Origin: SLJK01 sp964567295
GTDB taxonomy: Bacteria > Bacillota > Dethiobacteria > DTU022 > UBA8154
Reading direction: 5' to 3'
DNA length: 64,000 nucleotides
NCBI GenBank assembly: GCA_964567295.1
Contig: CAZMLU010000004.1
Span: 1-64,000 of the forward strand
Below, in pieces: positions 51,071-60,319 of the stretch. A model generated the notes under the pieces. It made no database searches. It saw only the letters and a list, made by a program, of their open reading frames with translations, and was not told the origin of the DNA. Within the stretch, counting starts at the first letter, position 1; the number at the start of each line of letters is the position of its first letter. The position numbers were made by a program, and so were the translations under genes.

Positions 51071-53566
51071 TCATTCAGAAGAGCTTTTTTCTTCTTCTTT
51101 TTGTTTTTCATTAGGATCTTCTGTCTTGCTAGCACCTTTCGAGAAAGCCAGTTTTTCTGTATCCTTTTCTTTGTCCACCTGAATAGTATCCCCGGTTGTA
51201 AAATTACCTTTAAGCAATTCTTCAGAAATGTTGTCTTCTAACCTCTTCTGGATAACTCGCCTGAGGGGACGGGCACCATAAGTAGGATCATAACCTTCCT
51301 TAGCAAGCATACTCTTGGCTTCAGGTGACACCTCAAGGGACAAGCCGTACTCCGTTACCCTTTTAGAAAGCTCCTTTAGCATAAGCTCTACAATTTTGGA
51401 GATGTCTTCTTCGATAAGGGACTTGAAAACAATAAGATCGTCTACCCTGTTTAAAAACTCGGGACGAAAAGTCCTTCTGAGTTCATCTAATAGTCTACTT
51501 TTCATCTGCTCATAAGTTGCATCTTCGTCAGACGTTTTAAAACCCATAACTGGCTGTTTTTTTATATAGGTAGCGCCTACATTTGATGTCATAATCACAA
51601 CGGTATTACGGAAATTAATCATTCTACCTTTACCATCAGTAAGACGGCCATCTTCTAAGATTTGCAGCAAGATATTAAATACATCAGGATGCGCCTTTTC
51701 GATTTCGTCTAAAAGAATAACGCTATAAGGCTTGCGCCTTACTTTTTCACTAAGCTGTCCCCCCTCTTCATATCCCACATAACCAGGAGGTGCACCGACG
51801 AGACGCGCTGTGGTATGCTTCTCCATGTATTCCGACATATCCAGACGAATCATGGCCTCCTCGTCCCCGAAAAGCGTTTCTGCTAATGTGCGAGCCAGTT
51901 CGGTCTTCCCTACTCCCGTTGGTCCCAGGAAAATAAAGGAGCCAATGGGCCTTTTCGGATCTTTTAGTCCTGCTCTGCCTCTTCTTATAGCCCTAGAGAT
52001 AGCCTGAACAGCTTCGTGTTGACCTATTACTCGCTGATGCAGAAGCTCTTCCATCCGCAACAACTTGGCCGACTCTTCTTCAGCCAGTCTTACAACCGGT
52101 ATTCCCGTCCAACTAGAAACAATATGCGCAATATCTTCTTCGCCAACCAGTACCTGATCAGAAACAACTTTTTGCTTTTCCCAATCTTTTTTTAATTCGC
52201 TAAGCTTAGCCCGGAATTGCTGTTCTTTATCCCTTAATTGGGCGGCCTGCTCAAATTCTTGACCTCTTACGGCAGCTTCTTTCTCTTGCCTAATGCTTTC
52301 CAATTTATCTTCCATCTCTTTTAAGTCAGGTGGAGCAGTGTAGTTACGAAGCCTTACACGAGAAGCCGCTTCATCTATTAGATCAATGGCTTTATCAGGA
52401 AGATAGCGATCTTGAATATAACGGTCCCCCAGCTTAACAGCAGCATCCAGGGCTTCATCAGTAATTTTGACCCTGTGATGAGCTTCATAACGGTCCCTGA
52501 GGCCCCTCAATATTTCCTGGCTTTCATCCAGCGTGGGTTCACCCACTACGATAGGCTGAAATCTTCTTTCCAGCGCAGGATCTCTTTCAATATATTTTCT
52601 GTATTCATCAAGTGTAGTGGCTCCTATAGCTTGCAGCTCGCCTTTTGCCAAAGCAGGTTTCAATATATTGGAGGCATCTATCGCGCCTTCGGCGGCACCT
52701 GCACCTATGATGGTGTGCATTTCGTCGATAAAAATAATCACATTTCCTGCCTGCTGCAGTTCCATCATCAATTTGCGAAGGCGCTCTTCAAATTCCCCGC
52801 GGTACTTAGTCCCTGCCACTACGGCTGCCAACTCCAGGGTTGCTACCCTTTTATCGCTCAGGATGTCAGGTACATTTCCTTCAGTTATACGCTGGGCCAA
52901 GCCCTCTACAATGGCTGTTTTTCCCACCCCCGGTTCACCGATAAGGCAAGGGTTATTTTTTGTCCTCCGGCTTAAAATCTGTACGACCCTTTCGCTCTCC
53001 TGGTCACGACCAATCACCGGATCCAGTTTTCCCTCTCCGGCCAACCTGGTGAGATCTCTTCCGAAAGCATCCACAGTAGGGGTTTGAGGAGCACTTTTGC
53101 CACTTTGAGAACTTCCCAGCTGCGCCTCGCCGCCCAGTAGTTGGATAACCTCCTTACGTGCTTTTTTCAAATCTATTCCCAAATTGGTTAAAACCTGTGC
53201 CGCAATTCCTTCTCCTTCTCTTAAAAGCCCCAGCAAAAGATGCTCGGTTCCGACATAATTATGACCAAGATTCTGACCCTCTTCTATAGCAAGCTCTATT
53301 ACTTTTTTGGCCCTGGGGGTATAACTGATCCCCTGCACCTGAGCCTTATCCCCTTTTCCAATAATTTTTTCTACTTCGGAACGAACCCGGACCAGCTCAA
53401 TGTCCAGATTTTGAAGGGCACGGGCAGCTATCCCGGATCCTTCTCTTACAAGTCCTAACAAAATATGCTCTGTCCCAATAAAATTATGGTTCAGCCTTTT
53501 GGCCTCTTCTTGGGCTAAAACCAGAACCTGCTGGGCCCTCTCGGTAAATCTACCAAACATAAACAT
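51071..53566 (-). CDS. clpC: ATP-dependent Clp protease ATPase subunit ClpC
   Basis: 831 residues from ATG 53566 with GGAG ten bases upstream. Two Clp-N repeats fill residues 1-145; NBD1 has GEPGVGKTA, then a UVR-like coiled coil (DLKEMEDKLESIRQEKEAAVRGQEFEQAAQLRD in pieces), and NBD2 has GPTGVGKTEL with a VMGFK-type loop. It unfolds proteins for ClpP. Last gene of ctsR-mcsA-mcsB-clpC, ending in an acidic, Glu/Ser-rich tail. Confidence 0.97.
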   Translation of the reverse strand: MFMFGRFTERAQQVLVLAQEEAKRLNHNFIGTEHILLGLVREGSGIAARALQNLDIELVRVRSEVEKIIGKGDKAQVQGISYTPRAKKVIELAIEEGQNLGHNYVGTEHLLLGLLREGEGIAAQVLTNLGIDLKKARKEVIQLLGGEAQLGSSQSGKSAPQTPTVDAFGRDLTRLAGEGKLDPVIGRDQESERVVQILSRRTKNNPCLIGEPGVGKTAIVEGLAQRITEGNVPDILSDKRVATLELAAVVAGTKYRGEFEERLRKLMMELQQAGNVIIFIDEMHTIIGAGAAEGAIDASNILKPALAKGELQAIGATTLDEYRKYIERDPALERRFQPIVVGEPTLDESQEILRGLRDRYEAHHRVKITDEALDAAVKLGDRYIQDRYLPDKAIDLIDEAASRVRLRNYTAPPDLKEMEDKLESIRQEKEAAVRGQEFEQAAQLRDKEQQFRAKLSELKKDWEKQKVVSDQVLVGEEDIAHIVSSWTGIPVVRLAEEESAKLLRMEELLHQRVIGQHEAVQAISRAIRRGRAGLKDPKRPIGSFIFLGPTGVGKTELARTLAETLFGDEEAMIRLDMSEYMEKHTTARLVGAPPGYVGYEEGGQLSEKVRRKPYSVILLDEIEKAHPDVFNILLQILEDGRLTDGKGRMINFRNTVVIMTSNVGATYIKKQPVMGFKTSDEDATYEQMKSRLLDELRRTFRPEFLNRVDDLIVFKSLIEEDISKIVELMLKELSKRVTEYGLSLEVSPEAKSMLAKEGYDPTYGARPLRRVIQKRLEDNISEELLKGNFTTGDTIQVDKEKDTEKLAFSKGASKTEDPNEKQKEEEKSSSE

Positions 53567-53673
53567 CGGAGATGCACTCCTTTCGTGAATATAATAATGC
53601 TTTCGCATGGATTTAAGGTTAAAATCAGTGATAAGAGGTTCTGTTTGAGGTTCTGTTTAATGTACCGCACTCC

Positions 53674-54840
53674 TTATGGCAAGCTCTTTTTTATCTGAGC
53701 TGACCTTTCCAAATCCCTTTCATAATAACTTAAAGTCTTTTCCTTCAAATTCTGCAAGCATCCCGAACGAGTTAACACAAGCAATTCATTCAATATTTTC
53801 AAGGGGATATTATTGATCATTCTCATCTCCACCCCCAGTCGAACATCGGATATCAGCTGCATAGCTTCCTGAAAACCAAGAAGCCGGGCGTATTTGAGTA
53901 TACCATAAGCTCTTCCTACTCTATCAGCCAATTTTTCTCTACCGGCATTGAGAAGCTGTTCTCTTGCCGCTCTCTCCTGGTTAATAATCTGGTTAGTAAC
54001 TCCATAAAGATTTTGCCATATTTCTTCTTCGGTCTGGCCAAGTGTAACTTGGTTGGAGATCTGGAAAAGCCTTCCTATCATATCTGTTCCTTCCCCAAAC
54101 ATGCCATCGACCACTAAACCTACTTGCCCTATAGCGGAGTGAATCCTGTTTATTTGACCGGTAAGCACCAGGGCAGGCAAGTGAAGCATTACTGAAGCAC
54201 GAAGCCCGGTTCCAACATTGGTAGGAGATGCCGTAAGATAACCAAGTTCTTCACAAAAAGCGTAATCAACCTGTTCTTCCAGGTAATCATCATAGCAAGA
54301 GACTGTTTCCCAAGCTTTTTCCAGCTGCAAACCTGGCAAAAAGCATTGTAGTCGGAAGTGGTCCTCTTCATTAACCATAATGCTCATAACCTCATCAGGA
54401 CTTATACATAGGGCGCTGAACTCGGGCTCCCTTATAATAAAAAGACTGATAAGGTGTTTTTCTACTAACACCTGGCGCTGCACTGGAGAGAGCTCGCTCA
54501 TATTAATCAACGAATAACCAGAGAACCTTTCACTCTTTTCTTTTAGAATTTTATCTAACAACCGAAAGATTCTCTCACGTTGTTCTTCAGAAGCCAAGCA
54601 GGGAAATGGAACTCCCCTTACATTGCGTGCCAGGCGCACCCGGCTGCTGATTACTATATCAGCTTCAGGACCAGTTCCCTCCATCCATTTGCTGACCATC
54701 TCCCTCCGCTTTTGTTCTTCTAAATTCCCACTACTATTGAGAACCGTTTCATTTTCCGTTTCTCCTTTTGACCCAAGTTTTCCTTCTTTTTTCTTTTCAT
54801 CCTTCTTATCATGCGCCGGCTTTTTTTCGTTATTCTTCAT
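53674..54840 (-). CDS. mcsB: Protein arginine kinase McsB, with Cys-to-Ser change and Lys-rich extension
   Basis: 388 residues from ATG 54840 with GGAGGTG upstream; overlaps the mcsA end by 11 bases. It phosphorylates arginines on CtsR and other proteins, marking them for ClpCP. The kinase part shows SSRVRLARNVRG (about residue 65) and SPTNVGTGLRASVMLHLPAL. In most McsB the last motif is CPTNVGTG; here residue 205 is Ser (TCT at 54228-54226). Residues 1-48 are an unusually long Lys/Glu-rich tail (KKPAHDKKDEKKKEG). The RDXXRA-type pocket is not obvious. Activity cannot be judged from sequence. Confidence 0.93.
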   Translation of the reverse strand: MKNNEKKPAHDKKDEKKKEGKLGSKGETENETVLNSSGNLEEQKRREMVSKWMEGTGPEADIVISSRVRLARNVRGVPFPCLASEEQRERIFRLLDKILKEKSERFSGYSLINMSELSPVQRQVLVEKHLISLFIIREPEFSALCISPDEVMSIMVNEEDHFRLQCFLPGLQLEKAWETVSCYDDYLEEQVDYAFCEELGYLTASPTNVGTGLRASVMLHLPALVLTGQINRIHSAIGQVGLVVDGMFGEGTDMIGRLFQISNQVTLGQTEEEIWQNLYGVTNQIINQERAAREQLLNAGREKLADRVGRAYGILKYARLLGFQEAMQLISDVRLGVEMRMINNIPLKILNELLVLTRSGCLQNLKEKTLSYYERDLERSAQIKKSLP

Positions 54841-55372
54841 GGTCTTCACCTCCGGCAAAAACCTGCTCTTCAAGTTTGCGTATCTTGTCCCGCAATTTAA
54901 CAGCCTCTTCGAAATCTTCTTCCTCAATTTTCTTTTGCATTTCGCCACGTATTCTCTCAACTTCCCTTTTCAATTTTAATGAAGAACCTTTCCTGGCTGG
55001 CACTTTTCCAATATGCTCATGGTTACCGTGAAGCCTACGGAAAAGAGAAGATAAACTCGGAGAAAAAGACCTGTAGCAGCCATCACAACCAAGGCGTCCT
55101 ATTTGCGCAAACTGAGCATAACTAAGCCCGCAACTGGAACATTGCAAAGCTTCTGAAGCGCCCCGCACCAGTCTTTCAGCGCCCCCCGACGGTATCATTT
55201 CTATAATATCGGTGAAAAATTTATGGAGAGGAAACTCTCCATAAAAGTTAAAATCAAAATCGCCTTGATCTCTTGCGCAAAGCTCGCAAAGGAAAAATTC
55301 AGTTTTTTCACCGTTAACAATCTTAGTCAAGTGCACAGATGCGTTGCTTTTCGCACATTTTTGACATAACAT
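54830..55372 (-). CDS. mcsA: McsA, activator of McsB
   Basis: 180 residues from ATG 55372 with GGAGG upstream. Two zinc-binding Cys sets: MLCQKCAKSNA with FLCELCARDQG, and LQCSSCGLSYAQFAQIGRLGCDGCY. The C-terminal UVR motif (KKIEEEDFEEAVKLRDKIRKLEEQ) contacts ClpC. McsA stimulates McsB. It overlaps mcsB and follows ctsR. Confidence 0.94.
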   Translation of the reverse strand: MLCQKCAKSNASVHLTKIVNGEKTEFFLCELCARDQGDFDFNFYGEFPLHKFFTDIIEMIPSGGAERLVRGASEALQCSSCGLSYAQFAQIGRLGCDGCYRSFSPSLSSLFRRLHGNHEHIGKVPARKGSSLKLKREVERIRGEMQKKIEEEDFEEAVKLRDKIRKLEEQVFAGGEDHEE

Positions 55373-55507
55373 AAAAAAGCCTCCGTTAAGCTTGATTTCT
55401 ATCATTACATTTCAACAACCGGGGCTTCCGCCCCAGTCAATATGCATAATAATTAACAAATATGTATTATCTATAACTATAAATAAATCAAACTACTGCC
55501 AAAATCA

Positions 55508-55969
55508 TCAAAGCGAAATCAATGTAAACAAAATTTTTTTGAGCATCCACCCTCTTAATTCCGATCGCAAAGTATCATCTTCAATATAGTTTAAACTGTC
55601 CAGAACAGCTTCCACCATACGCCATTCACGAAATGAAATCAACCGTCCATCATAAAGTCTGAGTATAAAGTCCCTGGCCTTGCTATCTGTTATCTGACCT
55701 TCAACAATATCCTCTAACATCATACCAAGGAGCTCTTCTGAAGAAACATTTAATTTCCTTATTCTTAAATATCCTTTCCCCCCCCTTTTACTTTCCACCA
55801 GGTAACCCTTTTCCAGGGTGAACCGAGTCTCTAAAACATAATTCACCTGCGAAGGCACGCATTTGAACTTAGTGGCCAATTCCTTTCTTTTTATATCAAT
55901 ATAGCCTGCAGCGCTTAGATGTAGCAACTTTTTTAAATAATTTTCCATATTACTGGCCAAACTGCTCAT
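55508..55969 (-). CDS. ctsR: CtsR repressor of class III heat-shock genes
   Basis: 153 residues. The winged helix domain spans LAS-N to SKRGGKGYLRI; the glycine-rich loop (RGGKGY), which senses heat, is intact. DNA binding of the helix ELATKFKCVPSQVNYVLETRF is family-like. The C-terminal domain is the dimer/McsB-binding part. GAGGTGT precedes. First gene of its operon, behind a CtsR box, so it is autoregulated. Confidence 0.95.
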   Translation of the reverse strand: MSSLASNMENYLKKLLHLSAAGYIDIKRKELATKFKCVPSQVNYVLETRFTLEKGYLVESKRGGKGYLRIRKLNVSSEELLGMMLEDIVEGQITDSKARDFILRLYDGRLISFREWRMVEAVLDSLNYIEDDTLRSELRGWMLKKILFTLISL

Positions 55970-56003
55970 CTTACACCTCAGAGTATTGACATGTTTGTAA
56001 GGT

Positions 56004-56035
56004 TCTGACCTTCTTTGACCTTGTATTTAATTATA
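56004..56035 (-). promoter_or_regulatory. ctsR promoter with CtsR operator
   Basis: On the minus strand TATAAT (56035-56030) is followed by GGTCAAAGAAGGTCAGA (56020-56004), two direct heptads close to the CtsR consensus GGTCAAA-NAN-GGTCAAA. The operator overlaps the expected transcript start. The -35 is weak. The gap 55970-56288 (319 bases) otherwise holds the mgtC terminator and nothing else I can recognise. Confidence 0.85.
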
Positions 56036-56212
56036 CATCTTCAACCCCCTGCCAAAGCAAACAGCAAATGACACGTTGAATGTCTTTGGGAATGAATCTA
56101 CCTCTATTAAGTTCCATTAACTAGTACATACCCTTTATATCTAATGATTATTCCCTTTTTCGTTTATTATGTCAGACATAGCCTCAAGCTTTCATTTTGC
56201 AATACAAAAAAC

Positions 56213-56232
56213 AAAAAAACCCTAAAATAGGG
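56213..56232 (-). terminator. Terminator after the MgtC gene
   Basis: CCCTA (56220-56224) pairs with TAGGG (56228-56232); the minus strand then runs into seven T. Confidence 0.65.
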
Positions 56233-56288
56233 CCTTTTAAATATTACAATTCAACAAAGAGTGATCAACCTTTATTTAAGCTGCCGTC

Positions 56289-57048
56289 CTAATCGGGGTT
56301 ATTCTCTTTTTCATCATCAAAAGAAGGGTGGTAGTCCTTTTTGACCAATTCTTCCCCTTCAAGCCTTACTTCCAAAACGTCAGGAAGGGACGCAACCTTT
56401 TGTAAAAGCTTATCCGTATCTAGCCCTGAGGGTCTGCGGAGTAGAAGTTCCATTGAANNNNNNNNNNGAAAGAACCTCTTTGTTAAACTCTTCCTCGTAT
56501 TCGGCATGACTTAAGTCTATATGGGTAATATGGACATCCATATCACCGAGCACAGCGCCAATCCTACCCACAAGTTTGGGACGGTCGACTCCCCTAATCA
56601 TGAGGCGGCGTAATCGCTTTATCTTGGCCAGTGGACCTTCAATACTGCGCAGCATTATTAAGCTGATCAAGGCCATCAACGTTGCCACAACAGCGCCCAG
56701 ATAAAAACCGATACCTATAGCAAGGCCAATCCCCGAAACAATCCAGATGCTGGCTGCTGTAGTAAGGCCTGTTATGGTGCTACCATGCCGCAAAATGGTC
56801 CCTGCACCTAAAAAACCTACTCCGGTTACAACTTGCGCAGCAATACGGGAAGGATCAACCATATAACCTTGAAAATCACTGAAACCGTAAGCTGACACCA
56901 TCATCGCTAGGGCAGCCCCCACGCAGACCAAGATATGGGTCCTGAAACCTGCCGGCCTCCTATGGCTCTCACGTTCAAAACCCACAACACCACCCAAAAT
57001 AACAGCTAAAACCAACCTTATAATAATCTCGTAATAGGTTATCTCTGC
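56289..57048 (-). CDS. MgtC/SapB family membrane protein, broken by an assembly gap
   Basis: Start ATG 57048 with GGAGGT upstream. The N-terminal part has about five membrane segments (IIIRLVLAVILGGVVGFERE, LVCVGAALAMMVSAYG, VVTGVGFLGAGTI, IWIVSGIGLAIGIGFYLGAVVAT). Its signature is FERESHRRPAGFRTHILVCVG in pieces (PAGFRTH). The cytoplasmic C-terminal ACT-like domain is split by 10 N at 56458-56467; the two sides are in different frames around the gap, so some bases are missing or added. The C-terminal part to 56289 is clearly the same gene. Linked in the family to magnesium stress or virulence; role here unknown. Confidence 0.85.
56458..56467. other. Run of 10 N (scaffold gap)
   Basis: Ten unknown bases inside the MgtC gene, a common placeholder for a gap of unknown length. 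The frame change across it supports a wrong gap size. Confidence 0.99.
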
Positions 57049-57082
57049 CATGCAAACAACCTCCGAACACACTATTTAGGAT

Positions 57083-58276
57083 CTATTTAATGGGAACAGT
57101 AACCAGATCATCAGCAATAGGGCTCAACTTTTCTGCTCCTTCTTCCGTAATATGCCATACATTTTCCAACCCCACCACTCCCTTATCAGGAAAAATAAAC
57201 TTGGGTTCTAGCGCAAATACCATCCCTGGTTGTAGAAAATGATGACCGGCAGATAAAATTGGAAATTCATCAATATCAAGGCCAACGCCATGCCCAATAA
57301 ATTTAACTTTCCCATCTCCATAACCCATAAAATATTCCTCCAGGCCTTCCGAAGCGGCTAACTCCAGACTCAAGGTATAAAGATCTTCGACTGATACCCC
57401 CGGTTTACACCTGGAAACAACTTCATCCTGGATCCTTTTGGCCAAGGAGTATGCTTTCAGCAGATCGTCGGAAAGTTCACCAATTGAAAATACACGAGTA
57501 TGATCAAGAGTGTATCCTTCATAAATGCTGGCATAATCAAGGCCTATAGGTTCGTGAGGAGCCAGCTTTTTTCGTCCGGCTCCCTGTGGACAGGCGGTAG
57601 TAAGACCCTCTCCACCGGTACAACTATCTAAAAAGGTGCTTTTCATTCCGTTAACACCTGAATAAACATGCCCGAAAAACATTTCTGTATTAAAGGTTCT
57701 CATTCTTAGCAATCCCTGGTGCCCCGCCCGACGGTATAAATTTTCCATCTCCGCGGCTACCATTAATTCGGACTTTCCTACCTGTAACAAGTCAGGAACC
57801 TTTCCCATTATCTCTGCAGCTATCCGTCCGGCTTCTCTAAAAAAATCAACTTCATAAGGAGACTTAAGCATGCGTATTTCCTTAATTACCAGGGAAACGT
57901 CCTTAAAGTCAACTCCAGGCAAAACCTCCTGTAAACGATAATATTCATTTACAGGAAGGACATCCAGCTCTAAACCTATTCTTTGAACATTTTTAAAACC
58001 TGCTTCTGCCAGGTATAAAGGCAATTTTTTTACGCTCTTCAAGCTCATTACCTGATTCCAGGAGGATTCCTCACAGGCACGAGAAAAATTGCGCTTAACC
58101 ATATATACAGGATCTCCTTCTGTGGGAATAAAAAGATAGCCCTGTTGCATAGAACCTGCAAAATAAAAAAGGTCTACCCTTTCCTTTAAAAGAGCTCCCT
58201 GCAGATCTTCCTGTTTCAGCCTTTCCTGAAACCTAATAACCCTATCTTCCAACTCAGCACGGGGAGTCAGCTGCAA
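57083..58276 (-). CDS. M24 family Xaa-Pro aminopeptidase-like protein
   Basis: 397 residues from a TTG at 58276 with GGAGG eight bases upstream. N-terminal creatinase-like domain, then the pita-bread domain with metal ligands in GLDYASIYEGYTLDHTRVFS (Asp residues), GHGVGLDIDEFP (His) and ALEPKF (Glu) and a last Glu in VVGLENVW. Cleaves after X-Pro or acts as a dipeptidase. The zinc/manganese site looks complete. It lies 35 bases upstream of the mgtC start. Confidence 0.92.
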   Translation of the reverse strand: MQLTPRAELEDRVIRFQERLKQEDLQGALLKERVDLFYFAGSMQQGYLFIPTEGDPVYMVKRNFSRACEESSWNQVMSLKSVKKLPLYLAEAGFKNVQRIGLELDVLPVNEYYRLQEVLPGVDFKDVSLVIKEIRMLKSPYEVDFFREAGRIAAEIMGKVPDLLQVGKSELMVAAEMENLYRRAGHQGLLRMRTFNTEMFFGHVYSGVNGMKSTFLDSCTGGEGLTTACPQGAGRKKLAPHEPIGLDYASIYEGYTLDHTRVFSIGELSDDLLKAYSLAKRIQDEVVSRCKPGVSVEDLYTLSLELAASEGLEEYFMGYGDGKVKFIGHGVGLDIDEFPILSAGHHFLQPGMVFALEPKFIFPDKGVVGLENVWHITEEGAEKLSPIADDLVTVPIK

Positions 58277-58375
58277 ATTAAAAACCTCCAATTTTGCTCA
58301 ACAATGCAAGATTATGTTGTTATAATCTTAATAAAGAAACAACCCTCTGTCAACTTAAGTTAACTGCGACATATC

Positions 58376-58406
58376 GAAAAGAAAAGCCCGGGTTGATCTC
58401 CCGGGC
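58376..58406 (-). terminator. Terminator after the NSS transporter genes
   Basis: GCCCGGG (58386-58392) pairs with CCCGGGC (58400-58406) around a seven-base loop. The minus strand then has a T-rich tract. Confidence 0.85.
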
Positions 58407-58431
58407 CTTTCTGCTAGTTCTTACAGAAATT

Positions 58432-58536
58432 TTATTTCCATCCTTTTTTTCTGTTAGCTATCGAAGCACTCCAGAGAAAACCTCCACCAAAGATTACCAG
58501 ACCTACAATCAAAGAAATAACAGCTGAAGTTTCCAT
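58432..58536 (-). CDS. MetS-like 34-residue small subunit of the NSS transporter
   Basis: 34 codons: METSAVISLIVGLVIFGGG, then WSASIANRKKGWK. One hydrophobic helix followed by a basic tail, as in the MetS small subunits that accompany NSS transporters such as Corynebacterium MetP. The ATG directly abuts the TAA of the transporter gene (TAAATG) and has GAGGTGGAG upstream, so translation is coupled. Too short for most ORF callers. A strong terminator follows 26 bases on. Confidence 0.85.
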   Translation of the reverse strand: METSAVISLIVGLVIFGGGFLWSASIANRKKGWK

Positions 58537-60042
58537 TTACTCCACCTCGCCTTCTTCTTCATAAGGCTTTTCTTTGGTCTTAATATACATAAATACAATC
58601 CCCAGAATGATAAGGACTGCCACCATACCCCATCCTCCGACGATCTGCATAAATGTGGGATATCCTTCGTACGGCTCCCTGATCCGCTCAACCAAATTAA
58701 AGACCAGGAGCACAATGAGGACAATAGGGGTGATAAACTTGATACAGATGTCGAACCAGACACCGATATAGATCTCGGAAACCTCGTTAATCTGCTCCCG
58801 TATCTTATGAGCACCATAGCCCCAACCGATAACAAGGCAGGTTAAAAGGCCTACCAGTACCAACCCAAATTGGTTAATAAAGAAATCCACAGTATCGAGC
58901 CAGAGCAGCCCTCCCTGGGTAATGAAAATAAGACCAACCAAGAAAGCCAAACCACTAACCACGAGAGCCGCCACTTTACGGGTAAGATTAAATTTATCCA
59001 TTACCGCACTGAGCACACTCTCTGTTAAGGAGAAAGCAGAGTCCAGGCCCAAAGTAAAAATGGTAATAAAAAAAATAACTCCGATAAGCGCAGGAGCCAC
59101 AGGCATAAGACTTATTGCCTCGGGATAAGCCACAAAAGCCAGACCTACACCGGAAGCAAGCACTTCGTCTACAGGAACACCCACCTGGCCAGCCATGTAA
59201 CCCGTAACGCTAAAAACGGCAATACCTGAGACAAAAGCTGTAAAAGCATCTGCAAAGCTAGTCATTAATGAATTGTTGGCAATATCCGCTTCTTTAGGTA
59301 AGTAGCTGGCATAAGCGATTAGAATGCCCATGGCCAGACTAAGGGTAAAAAAGACTTGCCCATAAGCAGCGAGCCAAACCTGTGGATTGGTCAGGGCTGT
59401 AAAGTCTGGAGTTAGATAGAAATTGAGACCCTCCGCTGCGCCGGGCAGAGTCAGTCCACGTATCATAAGTATCAAGATAAGAATAAACGGAAGAGGCATA
59501 GTAACCATAACTACACGTCCCAATCCCTTTACTCCGCTAAAAACAATAAAAAAGATGGCCAACCAACCCAGAATAAAGCCAATAATTAAAGCAGGAGAAA
59601 GGCCACCTAATGATCCGAAAGCCCCTTCTTCCAAAATTGGAGATATCGCCAAAACTTTGTCGTAAAAGAAAGCTTCGGCATCCATTCCCCATTCCACAGT
59701 GAAAGCTCCCCAGAGATAACGCAGGGACCAAGCCAAAATAGCCGCATAATAAGTTATTATTCCAAAACCAGCCAAGACAGCCCACCAACCCACAAACTCG
59801 TAAGACGGGTTGGCCCTCTTCATAGCCAGAGGAGCAGCTCCTGCAAAACGTCTTCCCAAATTGAATTCCAGCATCATTAAAGGAATACCTGCCGTAAGCA
59901 AAGCAACCAGAAACGGAATTAAAAAGGCCCCACCACCAGAATCGTAAACTACATAAGGAAACCGCCAGAGGTTGCCTAATCCGACAGCCGAACCTACAGC
60001 AGCGACAACAAAAGCTCCGCGCCAAGTCCACCTTTCTCTCAT
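58537..60042 (-). CDS. Neurotransmitter:sodium symporter (NSS) family transporter
   Basis: 501 residues from ATG 60042 with TAGGAGGG upstream. TM1 carries AAVGSAVGLGNLWRFPYVVYDSGGGAFLIPF in pieces (GNLWRFPY is the family signature), and TM6 has YGQVFFTLSLAMGILIAYASYLP. About 11-12 membrane segments. It imports an amino acid or similar solute with sodium; the MetS-like partner suggests MetPS-type use, possibly methionine or alanine. Substrate not proven. Confidence 0.94.
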   Translation of the reverse strand: MRERWTWRGAFVVAAVGSAVGLGNLWRFPYVVYDSGGGAFLIPFLVALLTAGIPLMMLEFNLGRRFAGAAPLAMKRANPSYEFVGWWAVLAGFGIITYYAAILAWSLRYLWGAFTVEWGMDAEAFFYDKVLAISPILEEGAFGSLGGLSPALIIGFILGWLAIFFIVFSGVKGLGRVVMVTMPLPFILILILMIRGLTLPGAAEGLNFYLTPDFTALTNPQVWLAAYGQVFFTLSLAMGILIAYASYLPKEADIANNSLMTSFADAFTAFVSGIAVFSVTGYMAGQVGVPVDEVLASGVGLAFVAYPEAISLMPVAPALIGVIFFITIFTLGLDSAFSLTESVLSAVMDKFNLTRKVAALVVSGLAFLVGLIFITQGGLLWLDTVDFFINQFGLVLVGLLTCLVIGWGYGAHKIREQINEVSEIYIGVWFDICIKFITPIVLIVLLVFNLVERIREPYEGYPTFMQIVGGWGMVAVLIILGIVFMYIKTKEKPYEEEGEVE

Positions 60043-60258
60043 TTCTTTCCCTCCTAATTTAAAAATATGTTTGGAAAAAGCATTAAATCGTTTCCCCCTC
60101 GACGCACCTCCTTTCCAGCATTTCAGGCACAAAAATAACCTTCATGCAAAACTTAACTTCCTATGTTCTACCAAAAAGAAAAAATCCCTGCTACCAAGAT
60201 AAGAAAAAATTTAATTTTTTAAGCTTTTCAGATAGTATTAGTTATTCAAAATAAAAAT

Positions 60259-60291
60259 CCTCCCCTACCTTGTTGTTCCCGGCAAAGGAGG
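60259..60291 (-). terminator. Probable terminator after trxA
   Basis: CCTCC (60259-60263) pairs with GGAGG (60287-60291); additional inner pairing is possible. The minus strand continues ATTTTTATTTT. The rest of 60043-60319 shows no gene. Confidence 0.55.
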
Positions 60292-60319
60292 AAACACGCA
60301 AATATTTTAACGATAAATC

